Below are positions 18,728-28,243 of a stretch of 64,000 bases of DNA, piece by piece. Origin of the DNA: Mycolicibacterium sp. P1-5. Lineage in GTDB: Bacteria > Actinomycetota > Actinomycetes > Mycobacteriales > Mycobacteriaceae. A program made the translations under genes and the position numbers. The stretch covers positions 124,001 to 188,000 of the forward strand of contig NZ_NPKT01000002.1 in NCBI RefSeq assembly GCF_008329565.1, written 5' to 3'. The notes beneath the pieces were generated by a model. That model was not told the origin of the DNA, made no database searches, and was given only the letters and a program-made list of their open reading frames with translations. Positions within the stretch are counted from its first letter, which is position 1, and the number at the start of each line of letters is the position of its first letter.

Positions 18728-20955
18728 CCGGCGGGCGCGACCTCGACCGGCAGTGCGTTCAGTACCGCGGTGCCCGACAACGGATCCAGCAGCGTGCCGT
18801 CGTTGAGGTTGTTGACGTTGACGCCCGGGTGCTGCGCGGCCACCCGCATCCGGGTGCCCGGCTCGGAGTGCCCCCACCCATGCGGCAGCGACACCACACC
18901 AGGCCGGATTGCGTCGGTGATCTCAACGGGCACTTCGAGTTTCCCGCCCGGCCCGGTGATCACCGCCATCTCCTCGAGGCCCAGCCGGGTGGCGTCGTCC
19001 GGATGGATCTGCAGCGTGCAGCGATTGGTCCCGCCGGACAGCGCAGGCAGGTTGTGCATCCAGCTGTTGTTGGATCGCAGGTGCCGCCGGCCGATCAGCA
19101 GGAACCCCGGCTCCGACGTCAGCGCGGCGTGCAACCGCGGGATGTCGGCGAGGATTGGGTCGGGCGCCAATTCGATAGTGCCCGAAGGGGTCCGGAGGAC
19201 CTCGGGAATTCGCGGTGTCAGCGCCCCGAGGTCCACCCCATGCGGTGCGTCCTTCAGCTTCTGCAGGGTCAGGCCGTGAGGGTTGGCGCCGAAGCCGTCC
19301 CCGAACGGGCCGAGCCGCAGCATCATGTCCAGCCGCCGCTCGTAGCCGCGGCCCTCCGGCAGCATCGCGGTCAGCTCCTCGACCGACCGCCCCGCGACCG
19401 GGGAGTGCTCATCGGCGACCTCCTTGCCCAGCGTGGTCGCGATCACCTGGTCGTCCACCAGCTTCGGGTCGGCGTCGGGACCCATCCCCAACACGATCAG
19501 CGCCAGGCGGGCCAGGATCTCGCACTCGTCGGGCCGGTCGTCGGCAAGCGGCAACACCGGCGGGGAGTATCTGGCGTTGTTGCGCACCGCGGCCCCGCTG
19601 AGCGCGAGGTCGTAATGCGCTGCGCGAGAAGGCGGAGGCGGTGGGAGGATCACGTCGGCGTGTCGGGTGGTCTCGTTGAGATAGGGGTCCACCGACACCA
19701 TGAAGCCGACGCCGTCGAGGGCATCAGAGAGCCGGGCGCCGTCGGGTGCGGACAGCACCGGGTTGCCGGCGATCGTGATCAGCGCCCGGATCTGACCCTC
19801 ACCGGGTGTTTCGATTTCTTCGGCCAGCGCGACCGCGGGCAGTTCGGACAGGGCCTCGCCGTGGCCGGACACCCGGCTGTGCCAGCGACCGGTGGCGAAA
19901 CCCCGGCCGGGGCGCGGCGGCCGCGGGGCCCCGGCGATCGGTGAACTCGCGAACATCACCCCGCCGGGCCGGTCCAGATTGCCGGTCAGGATGTTCACCA
20001 CGTCAACCAGCCAGCTGGTCAGCGTGCCGAAGCCGACGGTCGAGGTGCCGATCCGACCATAGACCGCCGCGCTCGGCGCGCTCGCGAGTTCCCTTGCCAA
20101 CGTCCGGATTTCGTCCGCGTCCACTCCACAGTGCTCGGCCACCGCCTCCGGTGGGAAGTCCAGCGCCGCCGCCCGCACCCGCTCTACCCCGGTGACGTGC
20201 TCGGCCAGCGGACCCAGCTCGACCAGATCCTCGTCGAACAGCACGTGCGTGATCGCGAACAGTAGCGCGGCGTCGGTGCCCGGCCGCGGCGCGATGTGGT
20301 GATCGGCCACCTCCGCCGTGCGGGTTCGCTTGGGGTCGATCACCACCAGCTTGCCGCCGCGGCGTCGCAGCGCCTTGAGCTTGCCGGGGAAGTCGGCAGC
20401 AGTGGCCAGAGATCCGTTGGACACCAGCGGGTTTGCGCCGATCACCACAAGGTGGTCGGTGCGGTCCAGGTCGGGGAGGGTGAAGGCCAGCGGGTTGCCG
20501 AACAGGTAGCCGCAGGAGACGTGCTTGGGCATCTGGTCCAGCGTGCTCGCCGAGTACACCTGCCGCGTACCCAACGACTTGATGACGACGGGCCCGTAGA
20601 GCGAGCCGGCGATGGTGTGGGCGTTCGGGTTACCGAGATATACCCCGACCGACGAGCCGCCGGTGTCGGCGATGACCCGCTGCAGCCCGTCGCCTGCCGC
20701 GGCGAAGGCCTCCGCCCAGGAGGTCTCGACCAACTCGCCGTCACGGCGCACCAGCGGGGTCTGCAGCCGATCCGGGTCGTTGTCCAATTCGGGGAAGCTG
20801 GCGCCCTTGGGGCAGATGAAGCCGTGGCTGAACACGTCGTCACGATCGCCGCGGGCGGCGCTGATCCGGTCGTTGTCGTCGATGGTGAGGACCATCCCGC
20901 AGGTGGCCTCGCACAAGGGGCAGATTCGCAACGCCGTCCGGGTCATGTCTGTCAC
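18724..20955 (-). CDS. Molybdopterin oxidoreductase (Rv0197-like)
   Basis: A 743-residue Mo-bis-MGD enzyme of the DMSO reductase/formate dehydrogenase superfamily. The N-terminal [4Fe-4S] motif is CPLCEATC followed by FICPKG. The molybdopterin domains follow (GNPNAHTIAGSLYGP, then VVIGANPLVSNGSLATAADF) and the C-terminal dinucleotide-binding barrel starts near HLRSNNSWMHNLPALSGG, ending with LPHGWGHSEPG. No Tat signal is present, so it is cytoplasmic. The substrate is unknown. The GTG at 20955 is used; an ATG nine bases later is also possible. Confidence 0.88.
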   Translation of the reverse strand: MTDMTRTALRICPLCEATCGMVLTIDDNDRISAARGDRDDVFSHGFICPKGASFPELDNDPDRLQTPLVRRDGELVETSWAEAFAAAGDGLQRVIADTGGSSVGVYLGNPNAHTIAGSLYGPVVIKSLGTRQVYSASTLDQMPKHVSCGYLFGNPLAFTLPDLDRTDHLVVIGANPLVSNGSLATAADFPGKLKALRRRGGKLVVIDPKRTRTAEVADHHIAPRPGTDAALLFAITHVLFDEDLVELGPLAEHVTGVERVRAAALDFPPEAVAEHCGVDADEIRTLARELASAPSAAVYGRIGTSTVGFGTLTSWLVDVVNILTGNLDRPGGVMFASSPIAGAPRPPRPGRGFATGRWHSRVSGHGEALSELPAVALAEEIETPGEGQIRALITIAGNPVLSAPDGARLSDALDGVGFMVSVDPYLNETTRHADVILPPPPPSRAAHYDLALSGAAVRNNARYSPPVLPLADDRPDECEILARLALIVLGMGPDADPKLVDDQVIATTLGKEVADEHSPVAGRSVEELTAMLPEGRGYERRLDMMLRLGPFGDGFGANPHGLTLQKLKDAPHGVDLGALTPRIPEVLRTPSGTIELAPDPILADIPRLHAALTSEPGFLLIGRRHLRSNNSWMHNLPALSGGTNRCTLQIHPDDATRLGLEEMAVITGPGGKLEVPVEITDAIRPGVVSLPHGWGHSEPGTRMRVAAQHPGVNVNNLNDGTLLDPLSGTAVLNALPVEVAPAG

Positions 20956-21053
20956 TGTGCTCTGCGGTCAACCCCGGTGGCAACCCCAACCAACCGGATG
21001 GTCAGATTCGCGCTCAGTTGTCCCAGACCGGTGTGTGCGCGGCTGGGATCCAG

Positions 21054-21297
21054 TGACGTGCCGGTGGACATCGGGTGGTTCGTTCATCACGTGCGTGCAG
21101 TTGCGCGCGGATCCGAAATGCGGTTACGGGCCGTACATCGGTGTGCGCCGTGGCAACCGGTTGGCCGACTCGGTGATCCGCCCGTTCGCCGCCCATCAGT
21201 TGCCGGATCCGCGGGACCTACTGGTGCACTGCGCGCAGGAGATGAACCACCTGGGGGCTTCCTGCCGAAAATCTACGCAGAGTTCGCTGAGTACTGA
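21054..21297 (+). pseudogene. Possible decayed coding remnant
   Basis: The 446-base gap between the oxidoreductase and the PE-PPE-like gene (20956-21401) has no intact gene, but about 21093-21260 has strong third-position GC in one frame, reading like protein (YGPYIGVRRGNRLADSVI, then LPDPRDLLVHCAQEMNHLG). Protein-like sequence before (VPVDIGWFVHHVRA) and after (FLPKIYAEFAEY, stop at 21295-21297) lies in another frame. This pattern suggests an old gene broken by frameshifts. I do not recognise the family. A real short gene or chance cannot be excluded. Confidence 0.3.
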
Positions 21298-21401
21298 AGC
21301 TCGCCGCCAGTCCTTACTGAGATCGCCAAATCCCCACCGCCGCCGACCTCAACGGTTATGTTCACAGAACAGTTCCACTGGTCGGACATCGGGGGTTTCG
21401 G

Positions 21402-23000
21402 ATGGTAGCTGTGGCGTTTTCAAACAAGATCCGCCGAGGATTGAGGGTCGGGGGCAGGAAGACGGCGCTCTTGGGGGCGGCGGCAGCCACGGCCGCGGCG
21501 ATGACGATGGGCACGGTCGCCGAGCCGGTGGCGCCCTCGGCAAACGCCGCAGACGTCACACTCAACGGAATCACCACCGGACCGGCGTTCTGGCTGCTGC
21601 AGGCCGCAGGTCTCAATTCGATCAGCATCCCGAACGTGGCACCACCGCTGATCGACACGCTGACAATCAACTTGGCTTACACCGACTCGGATCCTGTCAA
21701 TCTGGCTGACCGGATCAACGCCTTCCCATTCGGCGGATGGAACATTGTGGGTAACGCGTTCCGCCGCCAACCGGGCGGGATCGTCGGGTCGGCGCTCCTC
21801 GCGGGATCGGGGTTCGCGACTCTGCAGACGAACGAGGCCTATCAGGCCTTGCTCGCGAGTGCCGGCGGAAATACGTTGCCTGGTTATACGCCGTTGGTTG
21901 GCCCGGGACTGACCAGCACCTTGAACGGCTCGTCATGCACTAACCCGGGCGTCTTCTGTCAGCCGGGCAATAACGTCACCACCCTGGCACTCCTGCTGCT
22001 GAACAGCCCACTGACGCCCAACGGCGGTCTGCTGACGCGTTTCGCTCCGATCACCAGCCTTTTCGGCATCAATCCGGTCAACCCCGTGGGCACCACGGTC
22101 ACGAGTTCGACGCCGGCCACCAACGGTAGCGGCGGCATTGTCACCCTGTCTTCGGCGGTGGTCAACGCCGGGCTGGAGTACAACGCGTTATCCGACTTCC
22201 CGGAAACCTTGAACCCCTTCTCGCTGATCAATACCGCGCTGGCCACTGTTCTGCCGACCAACCTGCTCGGCGGTGTGAATCTCGGTGGCGCATCGCTCAC
22301 GGACCTCGAGACTGCGCTCGCCCTGCTCGCAGCCTTTGGCTCACCGAGTACCACGTACAGCACCTTGGCACCGAATGACTTGCCGCTGTTGGAGCCCCTT
22401 CGGCTGCCGGTGCGCCTAATCAATGCCATCTCCGGTGCGCTTGGCCATCCGCTGAACCTGGGGACCCCGTTCGCCGACGCGTTGCAGCCCGCGTTGTCAA
22501 TCCTGGTCAACACTGGCTATACCGATGTGTCAACGCCCAGCAACGGCGGCACGTACAACCGGACGCTCACCCAGGCCGGCACGCCGACGCCGTTCCTGTC
22601 AAAGGCGCCTTTGACACCGGCGGAGTGGGCGCAGGTTCCCGGTGACGTCGCGCGGGCGTTGATCGTCGGGTTCCAGGACTCGTTCCCGGTCCTTCGGTTC
22701 GGCGCTCCGGCGCCGGTGCTCACCGTCGACGGCAACCACCTGGGAATCAGCTACCCGGCGGTCGCCGGCACCGCCGCAGCTGAAATACCTACGTCTGCTG
22801 GCTCCAAAGCCGTTGTAGTCGAGCAAGTTACGCTGCCTTCCGAGCCGACAACGGCTCCGAGTGTCATCGGAACGGCAACGCTCAGCGCCAAGTCAGCGAA
22901 GCCATCGAAGAAGTCGAATTCGGCTGCCAGCAGTAAGAGTTCAGCGCCGAAGGCGTCGGCCCACAAGGGTGTGGCCGGATCGAAGCGGGCCGCCGGCTAG
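21402..23000 (+). CDS. Secreted PE-PPE-domain-like protein lacking a PE/PPE head
   Basis: A 532-residue exported protein. A basic N-terminus and Ala-rich signal region end around residue 47 (PSANAADVT). The middle and C-terminal part follow the PE-PPE alpha/beta-hydrolase domain: TPNGGLLTRF, then YNALSDFPETLNPF, then LPLLEPLRLPVRLIN and GTPFADALQPALSILVNTGY. No PE or PPE secretion head is present and no GxSxG/S motif is visible, so hydrolase activity is doubtful. The last 40 residues are a Lys/Ser/Ala-rich basic tail (SAKPSKKSNSAASSK) that may bind cell-wall polymers. Two Cys (SSCTNPGVFC) could pair. Confidence 0.75.
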   Translation: MVAVAFSNKIRRGLRVGGRKTALLGAAAATAAAMTMGTVAEPVAPSANAADVTLNGITTGPAFWLLQAAGLNSISIPNVAPPLIDTLTINLAYTDSDPVNLADRINAFPFGGWNIVGNAFRRQPGGIVGSALLAGSGFATLQTNEAYQALLASAGGNTLPGYTPLVGPGLTSTLNGSSCTNPGVFCQPGNNVTTLALLLLNSPLTPNGGLLTRFAPITSLFGINPVNPVGTTVTSSTPATNGSGGIVTLSSAVVNAGLEYNALSDFPETLNPFSLINTALATVLPTNLLGGVNLGGASLTDLETALALLAAFGSPSTTYSTLAPNDLPLLEPLRLPVRLINAISGALGHPLNLGTPFADALQPALSILVNTGYTDVSTPSNGGTYNRTLTQAGTPTPFLSKAPLTPAEWAQVPGDVARALIVGFQDSFPVLRFGAPAPVLTVDGNHLGISYPAVAGTAAAEIPTSAGSKAVVVEQVTLPSEPTTAPSVIGTATLSAKSAKPSKKSNSAASSKSSAPKASAHKGVAGSKRAAG

Positions 23001-23077
23001 CCACTGGCGTCGCGAGTGTGCGCCTCGTGCATGGAAATTGGACGTTTTCCGTGCAGAGCCGCCACAGTCGGCGACTC

Positions 23078-24775
23078 CTAGCCGCAAACGGCTCCGTTCG
23101 CAGCCGAGCCGACCAGCTTGCGGTACTTGGCCAGGACGCCGGTGGTGTACTTCGGCGCAGGCGGGGTGAATCCTGCTTTGCGCGACTCGAATTCGGCCTC
23201 GTCGACCAGTACGTCGAGTGTCCCGTTGCCGACGTCGAGGCGGATGCGGTCACCGTCGCGAACGAAGGCGATGGGACCGGCATCGACCGCCTCCGGCGCG
23301 ATGTGCCCTACGCACAGCCCGGTGGTGCCGCCGGAGAAGCGGCCGTCGGTCATCAGCAGGACGTCCTTGCCGAGCCCGGCGCCCTTGATCGCCCCGGTGA
23401 TCGCCAGCATCTCGCGCATCCCGGGACCGCCCTTGGGGCCCTCATAGCGGATCACGACGACGTCATTGGCCACGATCGTGCCGTCCTCGAGGGCATCCAT
23501 CGCCGCCCGCTCGCCATCGAAAACCCTTGCGGTGCCCTCGAACACGTCGGAGTCGAAACCGGCGGACTTGACCACGGCGCCCTCCGGGGCGAGCGACCCG
23601 TGCAGGATCGTGATGCCGCCGGTCGGGTGGATCGGGTTGTCCAGGGCGCGCAGCACCTTGCCGTCGGGGTCCGGGGGAGCGATGTGGGCGAGGTTCGCCG
23701 CCATCGTCTCACCCGTCACGGTCATGACGTCGCCGTGTAGCAGGCCCGCATCCAACAGCGCCTTCATCACCACGGGCACACCGCCGATGCGGTCGACGTC
23801 GAACATCACGTGCTTGCCGAACGGCTTGACGTCGGCGAGGTGCGGAACCTTGGCGCCGATGCGGGTGAAGTCCGCCAGGGACAACTCGACCTCGGCCTCA
23901 TGCGCGATCGCCATCAGATGCAGCACCGCGTTGGTGGACCCGCCGAACGCCATCACCACCGCGATCGCGTTCTCGAAGGCTTCCTTGGTCAGGATGTCAC
24001 GGGCGGTGATCCCACGGCGTAGGAGCTCAACGACCGCTTCACCACTGCGCCGGGCATAGCCGTCGCGGCGCCGGTCGGTGGCAGGCGGTGCTGCGCTGCC
24101 CGGAAGTGACATCCCCAGTGCCTCGGCGGCGCTGGCCATCGTGTTGGCGGTGAACATGCCACCGCAGGCGCCTTCGCCCGGACAGATGGCTCGCTCGATG
24201 GTGTCGACGTCCTCGCGCGACATCAGGCCGCGCGCGCAGGCGCCGACGGCTTCGAAGGCGTCGATGATCGTCACGTCCATCTCGGTGCCGTCGGACAGTT
24301 TCGCCCGGCCGGGCAGGATCGAACCCGCGTAGAGGAACACCGCGGCCAGGTCGAGTCGTGCGGCCGCCATCAGCATGCCGGGCAGCGACTTGTCGCAGCC
24401 GGCCAGCAGCACCGAACCGTCAAGGCGCTCGGCCATCATCACCGTCTCGACGCTGTCCGCGATCACCTCGCGGGAGACCAGCGAGAAGTGCATGCCCTCA
24501 TGGCCCATCGAGATGCCGTCGGACACCGAGATGGTGCCGAACTCCATCGGGTAACCGCCCGCGGCGTGCACACCGTCCTTGGCGGCCTTGGCCAACCGGT
24601 CCAGCGACAGGTTGCACGGGGTGATCTCGTTCCAGGAGGACGCCACGCCGATCTGCGGCTTGGCGAAGTCCTCGTCACCCATGCCTACCGCGCGGAGCAT
24701 CCCACGGGCGGCGGCCTTTTCCAGACCGTCGGTGACGTCGCGACTGCGGGGCTTGAGATCGGGGCTTTGGCTCAC
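23078..24775 (-). CDS. ilvD: Dihydroxy-acid dehydratase
   Basis: A 565-residue IlvD enzyme dehydrating 2,3-dihydroxy-isovalerate and its isoleucine-pathway analogue to 2-keto acids in branched-chain amino acid synthesis. Fe-S cluster cysteines sit in [25 protein letters not shown] and [17 protein letters not shown]; the family signature continues with [17 protein letters not shown] and [19 protein letters not shown] near the C-terminus. The GTG start at 24775 has a normal N-terminus ([16 protein letters not shown]). It corresponds to Rv0189c, with ricR next to it as in M. tuberculosis. Confidence 0.96.
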   Translation of the reverse strand: MSQSPDLKPRSRDVTDGLEKAAARGMLRAVGMGDEDFAKPQIGVASSWNEITPCNLSLDRLAKAAKDGVHAAGGYPMEFGTISVSDGISMGHEGMHFSLVSREVIADSVETVMMAERLDGSVLLAGCDKSLPGMLMAAARLDLAAVFLYAGSILPGRAKLSDGTEMDVTIIDAFEAVGACARGLMSREDVDTIERAICPGEGACGGMFTANTMASAAEALGMSLPGSAAPPATDRRRDGYARRSGEAVVELLRRGITARDILTKEAFENAIAVVMAFGGSTNAVLHLMAIAHEAEVELSLADFTRIGAKVPHLADVKPFGKHVMFDVDRIGGVPVVMKALLDAGLLHGDVMTVTGETMAANLAHIAPPDPDGKVLRALDNPIHPTGGITILHGSLAPEGAVVKSAGFDSDVFEGTARVFDGERAAMDALEDGTIVANDVVVIRYEGPKGGPGMREMLAITGAIKGAGLGKDVLLMTDGRFSGGTTGLCVGHIAPEAVDAGPIAFVRDGDRIRLDVGNGTLDVLVDEAEFESRKAGFTPPAPKYTTGVLAKYRKLVGSAANGAVCG

Positions 24776-24820
24776 CGGTCAAGTATGCCGTGGTCGGAGG
24801 TGCCCACCAAATCCATTTCT

Positions 24821-24837
24821 ATACCCCCGAGGGGTAT
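24821..24837. promoter_or_regulatory. RicR/CsoR-type copper operator upstream of the DUF305-ricR operon
   Basis: A perfect inverted repeat, ATACCCC-CGA-GGGGTAT, lies 17 bases before the DUF305 start. A TAC(C)n...(G)nGTA palindrome is the recognition type of mycobacterial RicR and CsoR copper repressors, and a RicR gene is the second gene of the operon it precedes. Direct autoregulation by copper is inferred. A TACAGT hexamer at 24843-24848 could be the -10 element. Confidence 0.75.
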
Positions 24838-24854
24838 TTCGGTACAGTGGAAAC

Positions 24855-25445
24855 ATGACATTCATGCCGGTCCGCATCGTGGCGGTCGCCGCAGCCCTGA
24901 CCACCGCCGTCGTCGTGTCCTCGTGTAGCAAAACCGAGGATCACAGCCAGCACGCCACGTCGACCACCATGAGCAGTGCTACGGCGGCCGCCCACGACGC
25001 CGACGACGTCATGTTCGCGCAGATGATGATCCCGCACCATCAGCAGGCGGTGCAGCTGGCGAGTCTGGCGCCGCAGCACACCGACAACCAGGCGATCCTC
25101 AAGTTAGCGTCGTCCATCGCGGGTGAACAGCAGCCGGAGATCGACGCGATGAAAGCGCTCCTGCTGCAGTGGGACGTCGACCCGATGGGTGACCACAGCG
25201 GGCACGGCGCCGCAATGCGGGGCATGGTCGACGACGCGACGATGGCCAAGCTCGGGTCGCTCAAGGGCCCGGAGTTCGACACACTGTGGCTGCAGGCGAT
25301 GATCGGCCATCACCAGGGCGCCATCGAGATGGCCAAGGCTGAGATTGTCAACGGACAAAGCGCCGACATGACGACAATGGCCAAGTCCATGGTCAGCGCG
25401 CAGCAGAGCGAGATCGACCAGATGAAACAGATGCTGGGAGGGTAA
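24855..25445 (+). CDS. DUF305 lipoprotein, probable copper-related
   Basis: A 196-residue lipoprotein with a short signal and lipobox (VVSSC, Cys near residue 23), then a His/Met-rich DUF305 domain duplicated in two ferritin-like halves: FAQMMIPHHQQAVQLA and LQAMIGHHQGAIEMAKAEI, with further HSGHGAAMRGM. Such paired HH and Met clusters are typical of periplasmic metal (copper) binding proteins. Its start follows the RicR-type palindrome and its stop directly abuts the ricR start codon, so it is the first gene of a copper-responsive operon. The metal is inferred, not shown. Confidence 0.85.
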   Translation: MTFMPVRIVAVAAALTTAVVVSSCSKTEDHSQHATSTTMSSATAAAHDADDVMFAQMMIPHHQQAVQLASLAPQHTDNQAILKLASSIAGEQQPEIDAMKALLLQWDVDPMGDHSGHGAAMRGMVDDATMAKLGSLKGPEFDTLWLQAMIGHHQGAIEMAKAEIVNGQSADMTTMAKSMVSAQQSEIDQMKQMLGG

Positions 25446-25736
25446 ATGACTGGTGCACATGGCTATTCGGCCCGCAAGGACGACTACACCAAGCGGCTGC
25501 GCCGGATCGAGGGACAGGTCCGCGGCATCGCCAAGATGATCGACGAGGACAAATACTGCATCGACGTGCTGACCCAGATCAGCGCCGTCAACAGTGCACT
25601 GCAGTCGGTCGCGCTGGGCTTGCTGGACGAGCACCTGGGCCACTGCGTCAGCCACGCGGTCGCCGAGGGCGGCGACGAGGCGGACAAGAAACTGGCCGAG
25701 GCATCGGCTGCGATCGCGCGCCTGGTCCGGTCCTGA
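25446..25736 (+). CDS. ricR: Copper-sensing transcriptional repressor RicR (CsoR family)
   Basis: A 96-residue DUF156/CsoR-family repressor, the counterpart of Rv0190. The Cu(I) ligands of the family are present: Cys38 (DKYCIDV), His63 and Cys67 (DEHLGHC). The N-terminal LRRIEGQVRGIAKMI helix is the family signature. When Cu(I) binds, the protein leaves DNA and its regulon is expressed. It starts immediately after the DUF305 stop codon with no gap, so both genes share the palindrome-controlled promoter. Confidence 0.93.
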   Translation: MTGAHGYSARKDDYTKRLRRIEGQVRGIAKMIDEDKYCIDVLTQISAVNSALQSVALGLLDEHLGHCVSHAVAEGGDEADKKLAEASAAIARLVRS

Positions 25737-25808
25737 CGCCCAAGATCCGGTAATGCAACGCCGGACAACGTAAGCCGCTATCGGCGCCGCAGCCGATACC
25801 GTGAACCG

Positions 25809-27017
25809 GTGCCCACAGCGCAGCGCACGTGGACACCGCGAGTCGCCACAGCGCTGGCCGTGCTGGCCGCCGCGGCGTTCATCTACGTCACCGCCGAGAT
25901 CATGCCGGTCGGTGCGCTGCCCGTGATCGCGCGCGACCTGAATGTCAGCGAGGCCGTGGTGGGCACCCTGCTCGCCAGCTACGCGCTGGTTGCGGCGGTG
26001 GCCACGATGCCGTTGGTCCGATGGACGGCGGCCTGGCCGCGACGGCGCACCCTGCTATGGACGCTGGCCTGCCTGTCGGTGTCGCAATTGATCTCCGCGT
26101 TGGCGCCGACCTTCGAGGTCCTGGCCGTCGGCCGGGTGCTGTGCGCACTGACCCATGGGCTGATGTGGTCGGTGATCGCCCCGATCGGCGTGCGCCTGGT
26201 GCCACCGAGTCACGCAGGCCGCGCCACGATGGCCGTCTACGTCGGCACGGGCCTGGCGCTAGTGGTCGGCAGCCCGCTCACCGCGGCGATGAGCGAGCTG
26301 TGGGGCTGGCGGCTGGCGGTCGGAGCCATCACCGTCGCGTCGGTGGTGGTGTTGGTGGCGGCGCGTTTCGCGTTGCCGGCGATGGCGATGACCGATCCAA
26401 TCGACGGTGCCCGCGCACGCCCGATCCGGCATCACCGCAACCGGCCGCTGGTGGCGCTGAGCCTGCTGACGTTGGTGGGCGTCACCGCGCACTTCATTTC
26501 CTACACCTTCATCGTGGTGATCATCCGCGACGTGGTCGGTGTACACGGCGCCCAGCTGGCATGGCTGCTCGCCGCTTACGGGGTGGCCGGCCTGACCGGC
26601 ATGGCGCTGTTGGCCCGGCCCGGCGACCGGCGGCCGCAGACGGCCGTGATGGGATGTCTGGCCGGGTCGTCGCTGGCCTTCGCGGTGCTGGCGGCGCTGG
26701 GCTACCTCAGCTGGCACTCGGTCGCCGCAGCGGTGGCGATCGTGCTGTGGGGAGCGACGGCCAACGCGATGCCGCCGATGCTGCAGGCCGCCGCGATGCG
26801 GCACTCGCCGGAGGACCCCGACGGCGCCTCGGGGCTGTATGTGGCCTGTTTCCAGGTCGGCATCATGGCCGGATCGCTGACCGGCGGACTGCTCTACCAA
26901 CATGCCGGAGCGGCGGCGATGCTCACCGGGTCGGCGGCCCTGATGCTCGCTGCATTGGTGTGCGTGACGGTCAGCCGTGGCCTGTTCGCGGTCCGTCCGG
27001 CTACCAGCGGAAAGTAA
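25809..27017 (+). CDS. MFS transporter, sugar-efflux/AraJ type (Rv0191-like)
   Basis: A 402-residue 12-helix major facilitator. TPRVATALAVLAAAAFIYVT opens helix 1 with the E-x-M-P (AEIMPVGALPVI) motif typical of the DHA1/AraJ group; 'RWTAAWPRRRTLLW' is the loop 2-3 motif A. It starts at a GTG 72 bases after ricR and matches the Rv0191 position. Family members export sugars or drugs such as chloramphenicol; the substrate is unknown. A small CACAG/CTGTG hairpin at 27046-27062 follows the gene. Confidence 0.88.
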   Translation: MPTAQRTWTPRVATALAVLAAAAFIYVTAEIMPVGALPVIARDLNVSEAVVGTLLASYALVAAVATMPLVRWTAAWPRRRTLLWTLACLSVSQLISALAPTFEVLAVGRVLCALTHGLMWSVIAPIGVRLVPPSHAGRATMAVYVGTGLALVVGSPLTAAMSELWGWRLAVGAITVASVVVLVAARFALPAMAMTDPIDGARARPIRHHRNRPLVALSLLTLVGVTAHFISYTFIVVIIRDVVGVHGAQLAWLLAAYGVAGLTGMALLARPGDRRPQTAVMGCLAGSSLAFAVLAALGYLSWHSVAAAVAIVLWGATANAMPPMLQAAAMRHSPEDPDGASGLYVACFQVGIMAGSLTGGLLYQHAGAAAMLTGSAALMLAALVCVTVSRGLFAVRPATSGK

Positions 27018-27162
27018 CGATAGTCACCCTCTGCCCGACGATCTGCACAGTTCAAAGCTGTGACGGGGTTTGGCGCCAGGTTCGCTGGCGAATGAACTCA
27101 AAGGGCGCACCCAGCGTGTTATGCGAGACTGGGTGAAAGTCGGCATCGAGGGAGTTTTGGTT

Positions 27163-28194
27163 ATGACGCTGCGGGTGAAGGGGGCGATCGCCGCCACGTT
27201 GTGCGTGGTCGGAGTGGCCGCCGGAATCAGTCTCGGCAGCGGTTCGGCGCTGGCCGATCCAGACCAAGCGCCCGGCGATCCCGGCATCGTCGACGTGCCG
27301 CCGGCACAGGCGCCCGCACCCGATCCCTTCGCTCCGCCACCGGTCGACCCGGTGGCTTTCCCGCCGCCCGCGCCGGGACCGGACCCCGTCGCTCCGCCGG
27401 TCGATCCGGTGGCCGCCCAGCAGGCTGCTGCGGCAGCGGCCGGCCCGGTCAAGGGTCAGAACCCGACCCCCTACACCGGTGAACCGGTTTTCGCCCCGCC
27501 GACCTTCAATCCGGTCAACGGTTCGATGGTCGGGGTCGCCAAGCCGATCATCATCAACTTCGCCCGTCCGATCGCCAACCGGCCGATGGCCGAGCAGGCC
27601 ATCCATATCTCGTCGGTGCCGCCCGTTCCCGGCGCGTTCTACTGGCTGACCGACACCCAGGTTCGGTGGCGGCCGTACAACTTCTGGCCTTCGGGCACCG
27701 TCGTCAACATCGACGCCAGCGGCGCCAAGTCCAGTTTCCGCGTCGGCGACGCCGTCGTGGCCACCGCCGACAACGCCACCCACCAGATGACGGTCACCCG
27801 CAACGGAAAGCTCGAGCAGACCTTCCCGATGTCGATGGGTAAGTCCGGTCACGACACCGCGAACGGCACCTACTACGTGCTGGAGAAGTTCCCGGACATC
27901 GTCATGGACTCGGCCACCTATGGCGTGCCGAGCACATCGGCCGAGGGCTACAAGGTTCACGTGAAGCTCGCCGTTCGGATCGACAATCAAGGCAACTTCG
28001 TGCACAGCGCGCCGTGGTCGGTGGGAGACCAGGGCAAGCGCAATGTGAGCCACGGCTGCATCAACCTCAGTCCGTCAAGTGCTCAGTGGTTCTACGACAA
28101 CTTCGGCAGTGGTGATCCGATCATCGTGAAGAACTCCGTCGGCACCTACAACAAGCCCGACGGCGCCGACGATTGGCAGTGGCAGCTGTCCTAG
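27163..28194 (+). CDS. ldtD: L,D-transpeptidase (LdtMt4/Rv0192-like)
   Basis: A 343-residue cell-wall cross-linking enzyme. ATG at 27163 follows a GAGGGAG site; ATG 27121 in frame is less likely. A signal peptide (about residues 1-30, ending SALADPD) is followed by a long Pro/Ala-rich linker (35-95), an Ig-like domain (about 105-185) and a YkuD catalytic domain. The active site is H297-G-C299 in SHGCINLSP. The enzyme makes 3-3 peptide links in mycobacterial peptidoglycan and is a carbapenem target class. A palindrome TTCGC-TG-GCGAA sits upstream at 27081-27092. Confidence 0.93.
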   Translation: MTLRVKGAIAATLCVVGVAAGISLGSGSALADPDQAPGDPGIVDVPPAQAPAPDPFAPPPVDPVAFPPPAPGPDPVAPPVDPVAAQQAAAAAAGPVKGQNPTPYTGEPVFAPPTFNPVNGSMVGVAKPIIINFARPIANRPMAEQAIHISSVPPVPGAFYWLTDTQVRWRPYNFWPSGTVVNIDASGAKSSFRVGDAVVATADNATHQMTVTRNGKLEQTFPMSMGKSGHDTANGTYYVLEKFPDIVMDSATYGVPSTSAEGYKVHVKLAVRIDNQGNFVHSAPWSVGDQGKRNVSHGCINLSPSSAQWFYDNFGSGDPIIVKNSVGTYNKPDGADDWQWQLS

Positions 28195-28243
28195 CCACGG
28201 ACCCAAGGGGTCTCAAAGCTTAGGCACAGAAACGGACTTCACA

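Noticed and set aside
18607..19944. Long open frame (445 codons) on the + strand opposite the molybdopterin oxidoreductase gene.
   Set aside because: Antisense shadow of a high-GC gene; no ribosome binding site, no recognisable domain, Arg/Gly-rich composition.
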